A stretch of DNA of 64,000 nucleotides from Symbiodinium natans (GCA_905221605.1 CAJNDS010001202.1:659854-723853), one strand, 5' to 3'; shown: positions 29,445 to 40,443, counted from the first letter of the stretch. Notes: a model not told the origin generated them from the letters alone. Program-made: numbers and translations.

Positions 29445-32400
29445 GCTCCTTGCTTGTGCTTTGCAGGGTTTAGGGTTTAGGGTTTAGGGTTTCGGGTTTC
29501 GGGTTTCTGTTCCAGTCGAGGCTTCTGGGGGTGAGTTCGGGTGTAGCGTTTAGGGTTTAGGGTTTAGGGCTGACTGCCCGGCGCCTCGAGTGGCGAATTT
29601 GTTTCGAAAACGGGCACTTCCCCACCCACACCCGTGAGCTGTTGCAAGCTTTTTCAAGGGTTTAGGGTTTAGGGCCTGAGGGCCTAGGCTTGAAGGTCAG
29701 TCTTTCAGAGGTTTGGATTGCGCACGGCTTCGGGTTCGGGTTGAAACCTCAACGCCCAAACCCGATACCCCGCAAACTCCAATAATAACCTTCAAAGACT
29801 GAAGCCCTAAACCCTAAACCCCAAGCCCTGAATCCTCAACCCTAAACCCTCAACCGTAAACCCTAAACCCTAAACCCTACTAAACCCTAAACCCTAAACC
29901 CTGGATGATGCTTGCTTGGTGTCTGTGCTAGGGTCGCGAGATCCCGGTTTTGTGGGGGTTCAATATTTTGGGCTCTGGAGAGAGAGAGAGAGAGAGAGTG
30001 TGTGTGTGTATGAGTGAGTGAGTGAGTGAGTGAGTGAGTGAGTGGGTGGGTGAGTGAGTGAGTGAGTGAGTGAGTGAGTGTGTACATGCCTGTACATGTT
30101 TCAATGGTGCTATGTGGCAAGTTCTTCTTAAAACCCACCCACCGTTAGGGGGCGCCCAACGATGAGCCGAACAGTGTGGTGCTGAAAACGCACCTGCAAA
30201 TCGGAATGTGCCTGGGCTTGGCATAGCAGCTGGCAGCTCCACGATTGACGATACTTCTGCCTCCCCCTACATGTGTAGGGAGATCCCGAAGTGTGTGTGT
30301 GTGTGGGTTTAGGGTTTAGGGTTTAGGGTTCAGGGTTTAGGGTTTAGGGCTTGGGGTTTAGGGTTTAGGGTTTGGGGTTTAGGGTTTGGGGTTGCGTGTT
30401 TAGGGTTCGGGCTCAAAAGGGCCTATGATGATCTCAGTGATCGAAGAGAACCGAGGTGGCCTGCCAAGACCCCAAACCCCAAACCCCAAACCCCAAACCC
30501 CAAACCCCAAACCCCAAACCCCAAACCCTAAACCCTAAACCCTAAACCCTAAACCCTAAACCCCAAACCCTAAACCCCAAACCCTAAACCCTAAACCCCA
30601 AACCCTAAACCCCAAACCCTAAACCCGAAACCCTTCGCCCCAAACCCTAAACCCGCCGAGGCATGTCCTGCGGGCCTTGTCACATGATCGCGCCGGTGTT
30701 CCGGAAGATCTCGAAGGAGCTAGCGGTTAAGGGTTCAGGGGTTTAGGGGTTTAGGGTTTAGGGTGTTAGGGTGTTAAGGTTTTAGGGGTATGGGTTCTGG
30801 GTTATGGGTGTATGGGTTTAGGGTTTAGGGCGTTAAACCTTAAACCCTAAACCCTAAACCCTAAACCCTAAACCCTAAACCCTAAACCCTAAACCCTAAA
30901 CCCTAAATGCCCACCTGGCGTTCTTAGGCCGTACCCACCGTGGGGCTCATCCTTTCTTTACGACCACGCAAGCAAGGGAGACCCCCACGATCCTCTTCTT
31001 TTCACCAGGGGTTTAGGGTTTAGGGTTTAGGGTTTAGGGTTTAGGGTTTAGGGTTTATTCCACCTTGCGGCCTGTTTGTTGGGACCGGTCTCCCTGGCAC
31101 AGCCTGGCACTTTCTCTGAGAAGCCCTGTAGTGGGATGCCCCGGACGGGACCTTCAGGTCTTATTGGGCCCCTCCGCCCCGGATCCGAGGGGTGAGGTGA
31201 GGTTGGTTTTGGAGGTGGGGGTGATGTGGCGGATTAAACCCTAAACCCTAAACCCTAAACCCTAAACCCTAAACCCTAAACCCTAAACCCTAAACCCTAA
31301 ACCCTAAACCCTAAACCCTAAACCCTTACAGGCCGGTTCGGAGGTTTGGGGTTGTCCCGAACCCAAGGGTTCGAATCAGTGGCCCCTCCCCAAGATTGTC
31401 GGCAGACACGAACAATAGGCACTGGATGCCACCCCCCAGGGTTTAGGGTTTGTGGTTTGGGGATTAGGATTTCGGGTTTAGGGTTTGGGGTTTGGGGTTT
31501 AGGGTTCCGGGTTTGGGGCTGTAGGGTTTGCAGCCAAGAGTCATGGGAAACCAGCCGTAAACCCTAAACCCTAAACCCTAAACCCTAAATCCTAAACCCT
31601 AAACCCTAAACCCTAAACCCTAAACCCTAAACCCTAAGCCCTAAACCCTAAACCCTAAACCCTAAACCCCGCACGGGCCGCAAGGAGTTTGCTGGCAAGG
31701 CATACTTCCGTAAGGCCCAGATCCTCGTAGGGTTCAGGGTTTAAGGTTTAGGGTTTAGGGTTCAGGGGTTTGATGAGGGTTTCGCATATCCAGTCGCCCA
31801 GATCCCTAACCTCGAACTTCTGAACCCTAAACCCTAAAATCCTAAACCTTAAGTCCTAAACCCCAAGCCCTAAACCCTAAGCCCGAAAACCGCAATCCCC
31901 TAAGAAGCAGTTCCACAGGCAGGTGCTGCTCGATCTTCAGGAAATGGGTCCGTTGTTCATCCGTGTTGGAAGGGAATGGCAAGGTACTTTAAGGCCTTTA
32001 GTACCCTAAACCCTAAACCCTAAACCCTAAACCATAAATCCTCAACTGCAACCCTAAGAGCCACTAAGTTCAGGGGTTTTCACTTAATGGCTGAATCCCT
32101 TCCCCCGAATATTAACCCCCCCTACCCACAATACCGCCTATATACTCTAATATTATATTACTATCACTAATATTTCTACCATAGTACTATAAGATTCTAC
32201 AACAATAATATACAATAATACTACTATCATATTCCTATATCATTGCAAACTATTACTATCATTTCTAGGGTTTAAGGTTTAGGGCTGGTTTAGGAAGGTT
32301 TTTTAGGACTTTTTTTTTGGGTTTAGGGTTGGGGTTCAGGGTTTAGGGGTGCCATTTAGGGTTTTGGGGTTCCGGGTTTAGGGTTTAGGGTTTCGAGTTT

Positions 32401-35400
32401 CAGGCAGAGTTGGACTAGGTGGGCTCCTTTGTTCAGGCCTGGCTGTTCGCTGAGTGTGCGAAAAACATACGGACCCCCCTACAATCCTGACATACCTCGA
32501 ATGTTCACTAGCAATGTCTCCTGCTCAGACGGATTAGTATAGGGGTCGGAATCGTTGCTGAGAATATCCCCTTATGGTCCCTTTGTAATTCATACTCACC
32601 CCAAAACCCTACTCTAATTATTCAGGCCCCCTAGATTAAGCCTCTGTATCACTACACACGCAGTCATGGCTAACCCCTAAACCCCTAAACCCCTAAACCC
32701 CTAAACCCCTAAACCCCTAAACCCCTAAACCCCTAAACCCCTAAACCCCTAAACCCCTAAACCCCTAAACCCCTAAACCCCTAAACCTAAACCCCTAAAC
32801 CCCTAAACCCCTAAACCCCTAAACCCCTAAACCCCTAAACCCCTAAACCCCTAAACCCCTAAACCCCTAAACCCTAAACCCCTAAACCCTAAATCCTAAA
32901 CCCTAAACCCTAAACCCTAATCCCCCCAGACTGGGTCATTGTTGAAAAAAAACCATGTTTTCATTTTTCAATGAGTACTTCAACCCTGTAAGGAACAAGA
33001 ATGATCATCTGTAAGTAGTACCCCAAAACAATGGTGCGGTACATTCCAAGCCCCAAAACCCTCTAAACCCTAAACCCATAATCCTCGAGGCCTGGCCCTG
33101 AAAACTAAAAAAAGCCTGGACAGACTTCCTCACTTCTGAGGGGAGGTTGGATGGTAACCCTTTAAACCCCAGAGCCTCAACCCCACCCTAAACCCTAATA
33201 TAAACCCCACACCCCAAGCCCTAAGCCCTACTTCCGAAGCCCTAAGCCTTAATTTTTGAGCCCTAAGCCCTGAGCCCTAAGCCGCGAGCCTTCAACCCTA
33301 CCCTAAGCCCTAAACCCTGAACCTAAACCCTGGACCCTAAACCCTGAGCCCGAAGCCGTAAGCCCTGAGAAAAACAAACCTAAGCCCTGAACCCGACCAG
33401 CCGGTTCCGTGCAGTTGCCCCCGAGGCTACTAACGTCGTCAGGGCCAAAATTGCTCGGTTTCGGGTTTAGGGTTTGGGGTTTAGGGTTTGGGGTTTAGGG
33501 TTTAGGGTTTAGGGGTTTGGGGTTGAGGGCCTGTTCCTCGAATGCGGCGTTAGGCGAAATGCTGTGCAGGGCACAGCCATCACGCTCAAGGGCCAAGGGT
33601 TTTACAAGAGCTGCACGGTATTTCCGAACCCAGCTACAGAAACCTACTCAGCCCTAAACCCTAAACCCTAAACCCTAAACCCTAAACCCTAAACCCGAAA
33701 CCCGAAACCCTAAACCCTAAACCCTAAACCCCTATCCCCTAAACCCTAAACCCTAAACCCTAAACCCTAAACCCTAAACCCTAAACCCTAAACCCTAAAC
33801 CCTAAACCCTAAACCCTAAACCCTAAACCCTAAACCCTAAACCCTAACCTAAACCCTAAACCCTAAACCCTAAACCCTAAACCCTAAACCCTAAACCCTA
33901 AACCCTAAACCCTAAACCCTAAACCCTAACCCGAAACCCCAAACCCTAAACCCTAATTTCCGAATCCCTGGCAGGTGGACGTGGCCCGGAACCAGCAGCT
34001 GGCGCACCAGCAGAACATCCGTGCCTGGGCGCTCTACAAGGTTAGGGAAGGTGCTTGGGGGATAAGCCCGAAACTCTGAACCTTACTTGGAGGTTCAGCG
34101 GGTACGTATACCTCCAAATATAAGTTCAGAACCTACTTGGAGGACTTAAGATGCTTATAAGTAAAGTTCTAATTGAGGCTATCCCAAGCCCTAAACCCTA
34201 AACCCTAAACCCTAAACCCGAAACCCGAAACCCTAAACCCTAAACCCTAAACCCTAAACCCTAAACCCTAAACCCTAAACCCTAAACCCTAAAGCCCTAA
34301 TTTAAGAGCCTCCGGCTCAAGCCGCCGACCCCGCTGGAGCATAGTTGAAAGGTTTAAACGCGCTCGTCAGCTCAAAGGATGCCAAAAGTTGATTTGCTTG
34401 AGCCTCTGTGAAACGTTGGGGGGGGGGGGGGGGTAGGGGTAGCACCAAGACCCAAACAGGAGCTGAAGCCGCGGCGGGGGGGAGGGGGGGTAGGGGGGGG
34501 GGGTAGGGGGGGGGGGGAAAGGGTGGGGGAAAGGGGGGGCTGCGTTGGTTGGGAAGAAACGTTGGGGGAGAAGCCAAGCCCCCATCACTTAGCCCAGCAA
34601 CCGGCAAAAGGGGAGGGGGGGGGTCAGGGGGCTGGGTCCTATGTCCTGCGCGAAACCGCCTATGATCCGTGAGTTTATGCCGTGTGGGTGGCCTGGCCCT
34701 CCATGGAGCTGCCCGGGTACCCCCCCCTACCCCCCCCCCCCCCCGCGTTTTGGGGGGTCAAGGAGGGAAAGAGGGAGGCTTTCACTTCCTTTTCCCATCC
34801 AACACGCTGCCAGGGCGGACCCCTAAACCCCCAAACCCCTAACCCCCAAACCCTAAACCCTAAACCATAAACCCCAAACCCTAAACCCTAAACCCTAAAT
34901 TCAAGGGCCTCCGGCTCAAGCCGCCGACTTCGCAGGAGAACAAGTTCAAGGTTTGGGGTCTGGTGGATTGGGTTTGCGGTTCGGGTCTGGGTGGGGGGGT
35001 GGGGGGGTGGGGGGGTGGGTGGGGCCAGAGTGCCGGGGCGGGGGGGGGGGGGGGGGGGGGGGGGGGGTTTTTGGGTGGACAACGGAGCCCGACTTGGTAG
35101 CCCGGTTCAAGGTTCCCCTAGACCCTGAAGCCTAAGCCCTGAACCCGAAACCCTAAAACCTAAACCCTAAACCCTAAACCCTAAACCCTAAACCCTAAAC
35201 CCTAAACCCTAAACCCTAAACCCTAAACCCTAAACCCTAAACCCTAAACCCTAAACCCTAAACCCTAAACCCTAAACCCTAAAAAACCCCCTAAACCCTA
35301 AACCCTAAAACCCTAAACCCTAAACCTAAACCCTAAACCCTAAAAACCCTAACCCTAACCTAAAACCCTAACCCTAAACCCTAAACCCTAAACCCTAAAC

Positions 35401-36513
35401 CCTAAACCCTAAACCCTAAACCCTACCCTAACCCTAAACCCCTAAACCTAAACCCTAACCCTAAACCCTAAACCCTAAACCCTACCCCTAAACCCTAAAC
35501 CCTAAACCCTGACCCTAAACCCTAAACCCTAAACCCCTAAACCTAAACCTAAACCCTAAACCCTAAACCCTAAAAACCCTAAACCCTAAACCCTAAACCC
35601 TAAACCCTAAACCCTAAACCCTAAACCCTAAACCCTAAACCCTAACCCTAAACCCTAAACCCTAAACCCTAAACCCCAACAAGGGTGCACTTTTGCCCCT
35701 TTTTTTGGTTCAAGGTTCCCTGCTAAAGTCGCCAAGCGCCCCCCAACAGGGTAATCCTAGTGCAATATGATTCGTGGGCTACCAAGCCTCAGTGTGTTTG
35801 GGGTTTAGGGTTTAGGGTTTAGGATTTCGGGTTTAGAGTGTTTTTGCTTTTTGGGTGATTTCGTTGCCCTAGTGCGTGTCTGGGTGTGTTTGGGCCTTGC
35901 AGAGCCCCGGAAACCCCGAGCCCAAAAACCCGAAACCCTAAAACCCCCTCACCCTAAACCCCTAACCCTAACACCCTCAACCCTAAAAAGCCCGAAACCC
36001 TAAACACCCTAAACCCTAAAAACCCTAAACCCTAAAAACCCTAAAAACCCTAAACGCTAGAAGGCCCGAAACCATAAAAACCCTAAACCCTAACAACCCT
36101 AAACCCTAAAAACCCTACAAACCCCAAACCCCAAACCCTAAACCCTACAAAACCCTAAAAACCCTAAAACCCCTAACCCCCCACAAAAAACCCTAAAACC
36201 CCAAACCCGGATCCCTAAACCCTAAAAACCGTAAAGCTGTAGACCCTAGACACCAAAAACCCTAAAACCCCTGAAAAAAAGCACAGAAAACCCTAAACAC
36301 CACCCTAAAACACTCCCAAAAACCCTAAAACCCCTAAACAAAAACACAAAAAAACCCTAAACACCACCCTAAAACACTCCCAAGAACCCTAAAACCCCTA
36401 AAAAAACACAAAAAACCCTAAACACCGCCCCAAAAAAAACTCCCAGGTTCCATGCCGACTTTTCAGTTCTGGCTCCGCGGCAAGAAGCGGCACCAGTTCT
36501 CCGGGGCGGACGA
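29387..36513 (+). CDS. Thioredoxin, five exons between telomeric arrays
   Basis: Thioredoxins reduce protein disulfides through a CxxC pair. Five islands join in one frame: 29387-29444, 30661-30725, 31685-31714, 33975-34020, 36447-36513. The joined reading contains LLAEAGGRPIVLDFYS, the active site SCGPCHMIAPVFRKI (Ser instead of the usual Trp before CGPC), KELA-EFAGKAYFRK-VDVARNQ, and IR-SMPTFQFWLRGKKRHQF with the conserved cis-Pro, then SGADE. All parts stand in family order with normal spacing. The C-terminal helix exon was not identified; 36703-36870 is a possible downstream exon but does not look like thioredoxin. Introns: GC, GT, GC, GT starts, all AG ends with G following. Introns are 0.95-2.4 kb and mostly telomeric arrays and variants. 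Confidence 0.87.
29979..30080. repeat. Compound microsatellite (GA)n(GT)n(GAGT)n
   Basis: AG dinucleotides, then GT, then about 15 GAGT tetramers. Inside thioredoxin intron 1. Produces a spurious minus-strand ORF of (LTHS)n. Confidence 0.95.
30305..30650. repeat. TTTAGGG array then CCCCAAA/CCCTAAA array
   Basis: G-strand units 30305-30400; C-strand units 30470-30650, the latter ending 10 bp before thioredoxin exon 2. Confidence 0.9.
30661..30725 (+). CDS. Thioredoxin exon 2 (active site)
   Basis: CCGCCGAG|GCATGT ... CTAGCG|GTTAAGG (GT 5' splice site). Reads MSCGPCHMIAPVFRKISKEL then A; joined to exon 1 it gives DFYS-MSCGPC. The catalytic CGPC is intact. Confidence 0.92.
30832..31670. repeat. 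Telomeric arrays of thioredoxin intron 2
   Basis: CCCTAAA at 30832-30907, TTTAGGG at 31009-31057, CCCTAAA at 31234-31327 and 31558-31670, separated by short unique segments without convincing exons. Confidence 0.9.
31685..31714 (+). CDS. Thioredoxin exon 3
   Basis: GGGCCGCAAG|GAGTTT ... CGTAAG|GCCCAG (GC 5' splice site). A 30-bp exon reading EFAGKAYFRK, the strand before VDV in the family. Its phase fits both neighbours. Confidence 0.78.
32095..32260. other. AT-rich segment
   Basis: TAATATTA/CTACTA-rich low-complexity DNA, partly similar to the C-rich/TAATATT duplication at 15565-15832. No gene. Confidence 0.6.
32672..32925 (-). repeat. CCCCTAAA 8-mer array
   Basis: About 26 units of CCCCTAAA, nearly perfect, inside thioredoxin intron 3. 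Confidence 0.95.
33653..33958 (-). repeat. CCCTAAA array before thioredoxin exon 4
   Basis: About 40 C-strand units with CCCGAAA variants near both ends; it ends 16 bp before exon 4. Confidence 0.95.
33975..34020 (+). CDS. Thioredoxin exon 4
   Basis: CTGGCAG|GTGGAC ... AACATCC|GTGCCTGG (GT 5' splice site). Reads VDVARNQQLAHQQNI; with exon 5 it gives NI-R-SMPTF, the family's IR.MPTF turn. Confidence 0.88.
34193..34300 (-). repeat. CCCTAAA array
   Basis: C-strand units in thioredoxin intron 4. Confidence 0.9.
34317..35135. other. G-rich and C-rich segment with a repeated motif
   Basis: The sequence AGAGCCTCCGGCTCAAGCCG at 34306-34325 recurs with changes at 34904-34925. Poly-G runs at 34420-34530 and 35038-35067. 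Open frames here are proline or glycine runs and not convincing. Confidence 0.6.
35150..35690 (-). repeat. Large, slipped CCCTAAA array
   Basis: The longest array in the window. Unlike others it has many small gains and losses (CCTAAAAACCC, CCCTACCCTAACC), so it is older, or reflects read error. Confidence 0.95.
35920..36430 (-). repeat. Degenerate CCCTAAAAA array
   Basis: A-rich variants (CCCTAAAAA, CACCCTAAAACACTCCC) in two partly duplicated blocks at about 36290-36350 and 36350-36420. Directly upstream of thioredoxin exon 5. Confidence 0.85.
36447..36513 (+). CDS. Thioredoxin exon 5
   Basis: ACTCCCAG|GTTCCATG. Reads SMPTFQFWLRGKKRHQFSGA then DE: cis-Pro loop and the following two strands. 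The right boundary is probably GACGA|GTGCCC (GT). A TTTAGGG array follows (36520-36600). Confidence 0.88.
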
Positions 36514-36702
36514 GTGCCCGGGTTTAGGGTTTAGGGTTTAGGGTTTGGGGTTTAGGGTTTAGGGTTTAGGGTTTGGGGTTTGGGGTTTAGGGTTTGGGGC
36601 TTAGCAAAAACACAAGATATTTGTCCTTATAGTTTTTTTTACATTTTGTATGTGAGGGTTCTTGAGCAAGTAGTAGCTTAGGGTTGCGGGGGTTTGGCGG
36701 CT

Positions 36703-36870
36703 TCGTGGCTTCCCTCCGATAAGCAGGTCAAGGGCGTTTGCAGTGGGCAAGTCGTGAGATTGCAACCCCCACCGAAACCTGAGCCAGAAGCTTCTGCACG
36801 TCGTTCCGCCTCTGAACTTGCAAGCTCTGGAAAAGGAAGGTCTACGAATGTCGCACCTAAACCCAAAGTC
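36703..36870 (+). other. Possible exon, unassigned
   Basis: GATAAGCAG|GTCAAGG opens a frame reading VKGVCSGQVVRLQPPPKPEP and on with SARRSASELASSGKGRST. It could be a C-terminal extension of the thioredoxin or the start of another gene. Confidence 0.35.
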
Positions 36871-37039
36871 CTAAACCCTAAGCCCTAAGCCCTAAGCCCT
36901 GAACCCTGAACCCTGAACCCTAACCCCTAAGCCACGTTGTAGCTCACAATCCACCGAGCACTCAGCCCGCGGGAGCATCGTTCACAGTCACAGGAGCCAT
37001 CATGCTTCCGAGCCCAACACCTTAAACCCCATAGACCCT

Positions 37040-37205
37040 GAACCCTAAACCCTAAACCCTAAACCCTAAACCCTAAACCCTAAACCCTAAACCCTAAACC
37101 CTAAACCCTAAACCCTAAACCCTAAACCCTAAACCCTAAACCCTAAACCCTAAACCCTAAACCCTAAACCCTAAACCCTAAACCCTAAACCCTAAACCCT
37201 AAACC
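37040..37205 (-). repeat. CCCTAAA array
   Basis: About 23 perfect C-strand units. Confidence 0.95.
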
Positions 37206-37232
37206 TCTCTATCATAATGAATTTAAACCCTA

Positions 37233-37457
37233 ATTCAAAAGTGGGCAACGGTGATTTTCGGCCTCAAAAGTGGGCAACGGTGACTTTTTTGGCCTCAAAA
37301 GTGGGCAACGGTGACTTTCCTGGCCTCAAAAGTGGGCAACGGTGACTTTCCTGGCCTCAAAAGTGGGCAACGGTGACTTTCCTGGCCTCAAAAGTGGGCA
37401 ACGGTGATTTTCCTGGCCTCAAAAGTGGGCAACGGTGACTTTCCTGGCCTCAAAAGT
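37233..37457 (+). repeat. 31-bp minisatellite, seven copies
   Basis: The unit contains AAAAGTGGGCAACGGTGACT. Seven copies, almost identical, bounded on both sides by CCCTAAA sequence. Confidence 0.97.
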
Positions 37458-37589
37458 AAACCCTAAACCCTAAACCCTAAATTCTGAACTTTTTTCCTAA
37501 ACCCTAACTCGACAAAGCCTAGCGGCGAATCAGCGGCCGCTCCCCTAGATTGTTTGCAGATGTGAACACAACACCCAGAGGACAGGGGG

Positions 37590-38110
37590 GGAAGGGGGTG
37601 TGGCGGGGGGGGGGGGGGGGGGGGGGGGGCAGGCGGGGAGAGGGCAGAGGATCCGGAATCCCCCGCCCCTCATGCTCAAGATGCGCGCCGGAGGGGAAGC
37701 GGGGAGGGAGCAGCTGATGCTCATGATGCTCGACCCCCAGCTGATTGGATGCGTGCCCGGGCCCGCCAAGGATCCCCAGCTGATGCTCATGATGCGCACC
37801 TTTCCGGGTCCGCGATGCTCATACCGGACTTCTTTTTTAAGCGCCGGGCAACCAGGATATGTGGAAAGATTTGCGAAAAACATTGTATTTACGGCAGCTT
37901 CGCGTGTTTTTGGATCCGCGCAACGGCCTAAGTCCGCCAAGGCAGCGGAGATATGCTGGTGATGCTGGTTGTCCCGCGGCCCTACCCTGGACGGGCGGAG
38001 GAAGGGTGGAAGCGAGCCGACAGCGGCCCAGCTGATGCTCATGATGCGCGCTCGGAGGGGGTGGGTGGGGGGGGGAAGGCCCCAGCTGATGTTCGTGATG
38101 CGGGCCGGGT
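37590..38110. repeat. G-rich segment with repeated CAGCTGATGCTCATGATGCG motif
   Basis: Poly-G at 37600-37630. The 20-mer CAGCTGATGCTCATGATGCG or close variants occur near 37711, 37778 and 38030, with weaker forms at about 37670, 37738 and 38080. The 205-codon minus-strand and 120-codon plus-strand ORFs here are by-products of this repeat. Confidence 0.7.
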
Positions 38111-38385
38111 ATGCTGTGGGTTTTTTTGGGTCGGCGTCATAATATGCGAATTCATGAGCCATAGTCCCTTATGCGCATATCTACCCATAAGCCTCTCAGT
38201 AGGGTTGCAAGGAGAAGAAGGTTAGGCCCTGGATTGCACAGAGGGTCCATAGATTTTGCTCGGATCAGATGTGCAAGATCTTTGAAATTGATCCGCAGAC
38301 GTGAACAAGGATTTCAGTAGTATGATGGCTTGCAAAACATTCCCCCACACCCTAAGCCTTAAAACTCCCAACCTCGTCCCCGCAG

Positions 38386-38459
38386 GTACTCGCTGAGAGA
38401 GTGGACGCAGAAGCTCGTTCAGGAGGCCGCATCTATGATCAGTTTCCTTTCAAGTTGAG
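38386..38459 (+). CDS. Exon of unrecognised gene
   Basis: GTCCCCGCAG|GTACTC, a good acceptor. Reads VLAERVDAEARSGGRIYDQF then PFKL and ends near AG|GTGTGG. No family recognised. Confidence 0.5.
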
Positions 38460-38472
38460 GTGTGGGTTTGGA

Positions 38473-38560
38473 TGTTCCCCCTAAATCTAACAGTCCCTAA
38501 CAGGGATTATAGTACCCCGCATTATCATCCCTATTAAGGGGTATAAGGGGGAACATCCCA
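38473..38560. mobile_element. MITE family B copy
   Basis: GGATGTTCCCCCTAAATCTA at the left, AAGGGGGAACATCCCA at the right. It begins 13 bp after the exon at 38386, so it sits near an intron end. Confidence 0.8.
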
Positions 38561-38769
38561 AGGTGTAGGGTGAAACACTATGAGCCCTAAACCCTTTGGA
38601 ATCCCCTTGGCCCGCTAACTCGGCGAGCCCTCAACCCCTCAATTCCTCAACTTCCCTCAACCTCAAGCCCTTAAGCCCTACGCCCCTCAAACCCAAACCC
38701 CTCAACCTCTTGCAGCCCTTAAGCCCTAAACCCTAAGCCCTAAAGCCTAAACCCTAAGCCCTAAACCCC

Positions 38770-39474
38770 ACTCTATCAGGGAAGGTTGGGGGCTGGAGGG
38801 TTCCGAAACCCCAGGCCCAAGACCTGTCAGGAAGCATCTGGGACGCGTGATGTTTAGTTCGAGACTGACTTAGCCAGTAGTAGAACTTTAACCTTTTTGG
38901 GGTACCTTCTTTAGTAGGAAGATTACAGTTTAACCTTTTGTGCTCCTTGGTTAGTGTGCATGTGCACCGCGAGCATGACATTTACAACGTTATTTACAGT
39001 GCTTCGTGTACGTGACATGCCGCAAACATCGGTGGACGCAGCGTTTTCGGCGCCTGCTGTTTCACAGCTTTCTTACTTCCTTCTTTCATCGGTATCTACA
39101 GTGTTTGTGGGTGACATGTCAAAACCACCATAAAATCACCAACGCGTTTGCTCCCAAAAGGAAGCATAATAATTTAGAGATATCGACATACCGCTGATTT
39201 AAAGACAGCCCAAGGTGAACCAAAGCAATCTAAGGCAGTATGCAAACCCGTGTTCGAAACTACAGGGGGGGCTCATATGTAGTCTCTGTCACGAAGCGGC
39301 TTACTAGAATGATAAACACGGAAATGGAACTCGCTTCATGATACAACAAAGACGAAGTTGACGGTAGACAGAGATGGCGAGCAACGGATGCTTTCAGTTC
39401 CGACTCAATATGAAACCAGAATCATACTTCCGGTGAATAGATGATAGAAAAGTCCTTGCACTAGGGTCAAGGGC
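38770..39474. other. Unique AT-richer DNA without telomeric repeats
   Basis: About 700 bp with no array and no recognisable product. The 63-codon plus-strand ORF at 39006 has no homology I can name. Confidence 0.5.
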
Positions 39475-39682
39475 CGGTTTAGGGTTTAGGGTTAGGGTTT
39501 AGGGTTTAGGGTTTAGGGTTTAGGGTTTAGGGTTTAGGGTTTAGGGTTTAGGGTTTAGGGTTTAGGGTTTTCGGTTTAGGGTTTAGGGTTTAGGGTTTAG
39601 GGTTTAGGGTTTAGGGTTTAGGGTTTAGGGTTTAGGGTTTAGGGTTTAGGGTTTAGGGTTTAGGGTTTAGGGTTTAGGGTTT
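39475..39682 (+). repeat. TTTAGGG array
   Basis: About 29 G-strand units with one TTTTCGG break, isolated in otherwise telomere-free DNA (38770-40130). Confidence 0.97.
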
Positions 39683-40184
39683 GGATTGACAGTCGTAAGC
39701 AAACGGAAACTGTACGCTCATGGTTGGAGAGCAAATGTCAGGTCAGATGTTGGGCAAACAAAATTTGTTCTCACCATTTCAAGAAGTTAAGTTGAAGCGC
39801 TTCAGACTTTCTTTGAACCCTAGTTTCATTAGTTTTGCTTTTTAACATTTGGAATAGTACATCCGGAACTTTTGAATGGAATGAACACCCCATAGAAGCC
39901 CCATTGAAGAAGGGCTAAAGAAAGCTAACTGTGCAGCTCTGGCATGTTCTTCTGAGTGTTTCCGAGCTCAGGTGAAGGAAACGCAATGATGTAAGCATCA
40001 ATCTCGGGGTTTCGTATCATATGATAGAACCCTTCACCCCTTTGCCTGCTTGCAATTCGGCAAGAAACACATAGAACGTGTTCAATGTTGTCCAAGCATA
40101 GACATGTTCGGTTTCATGCATATTTGGGTGTAGGGTTTAGGGTTAATTGATATAAATCACTAGCGCAATCTTGGTTGTTGACAG

Positions 40185-40229
40185 CTCCGACGTAATCCGC
40201 TCCTCATCAGAGAAGCTGTTGTCTTCCAG
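40185..40229 (+). CDS. Exon candidate with canonical splice sites
   Basis: GTTGTTGACAG|CTCCGA ... TTCCAG|GTAAACTG. Reads LRRNPLLIREAVVFQ in phase 0 and joins the next island as VFQ-ADRDDIIVTREALEE. Unrecognised. Confidence 0.45.
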
Positions 40230-40373
40230 GTAAACTGTTGCTTTGCAATTCTCTGCTAAACCCAAATTCCGAAATCCTACACCCTAAACCCTAAACCCTA
40301 AACCCTAAACCCTAAACCCTAAACCCTAAACCCTAAACCCCAAACCCCAAACCCGAATCATCCCTACACCTTC

Positions 40374-40443
40374 GAGGCAGATCGGGATGACATCATTGTC
40401 ACAAGAGAAGCACTGGAGGAGCCACGTTCACCACTCTTTGCTC
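40374..40443 (+). CDS. Exon candidate, unrecognised
   Basis: CTTCGAG|GCAGAT ... GCTCCG|GTTTCGG. Reads ADRDDIIVTREALEEPRSPL then FAP, bounded by a CCCTAAA array on the left and a TTTAGGG array on the right, like the assigned exons. Confidence 0.5.

Noticed and set aside
34317-35135. Proline-rich ORFs on both strands
   Set aside because: Derived from homopolymer G/C runs in low-complexity DNA.
37233-37457. CRISPR-like array
   Set aside because: The 31-bp units abut without variable spacers; this is a minisatellite in a eukaryotic genome.
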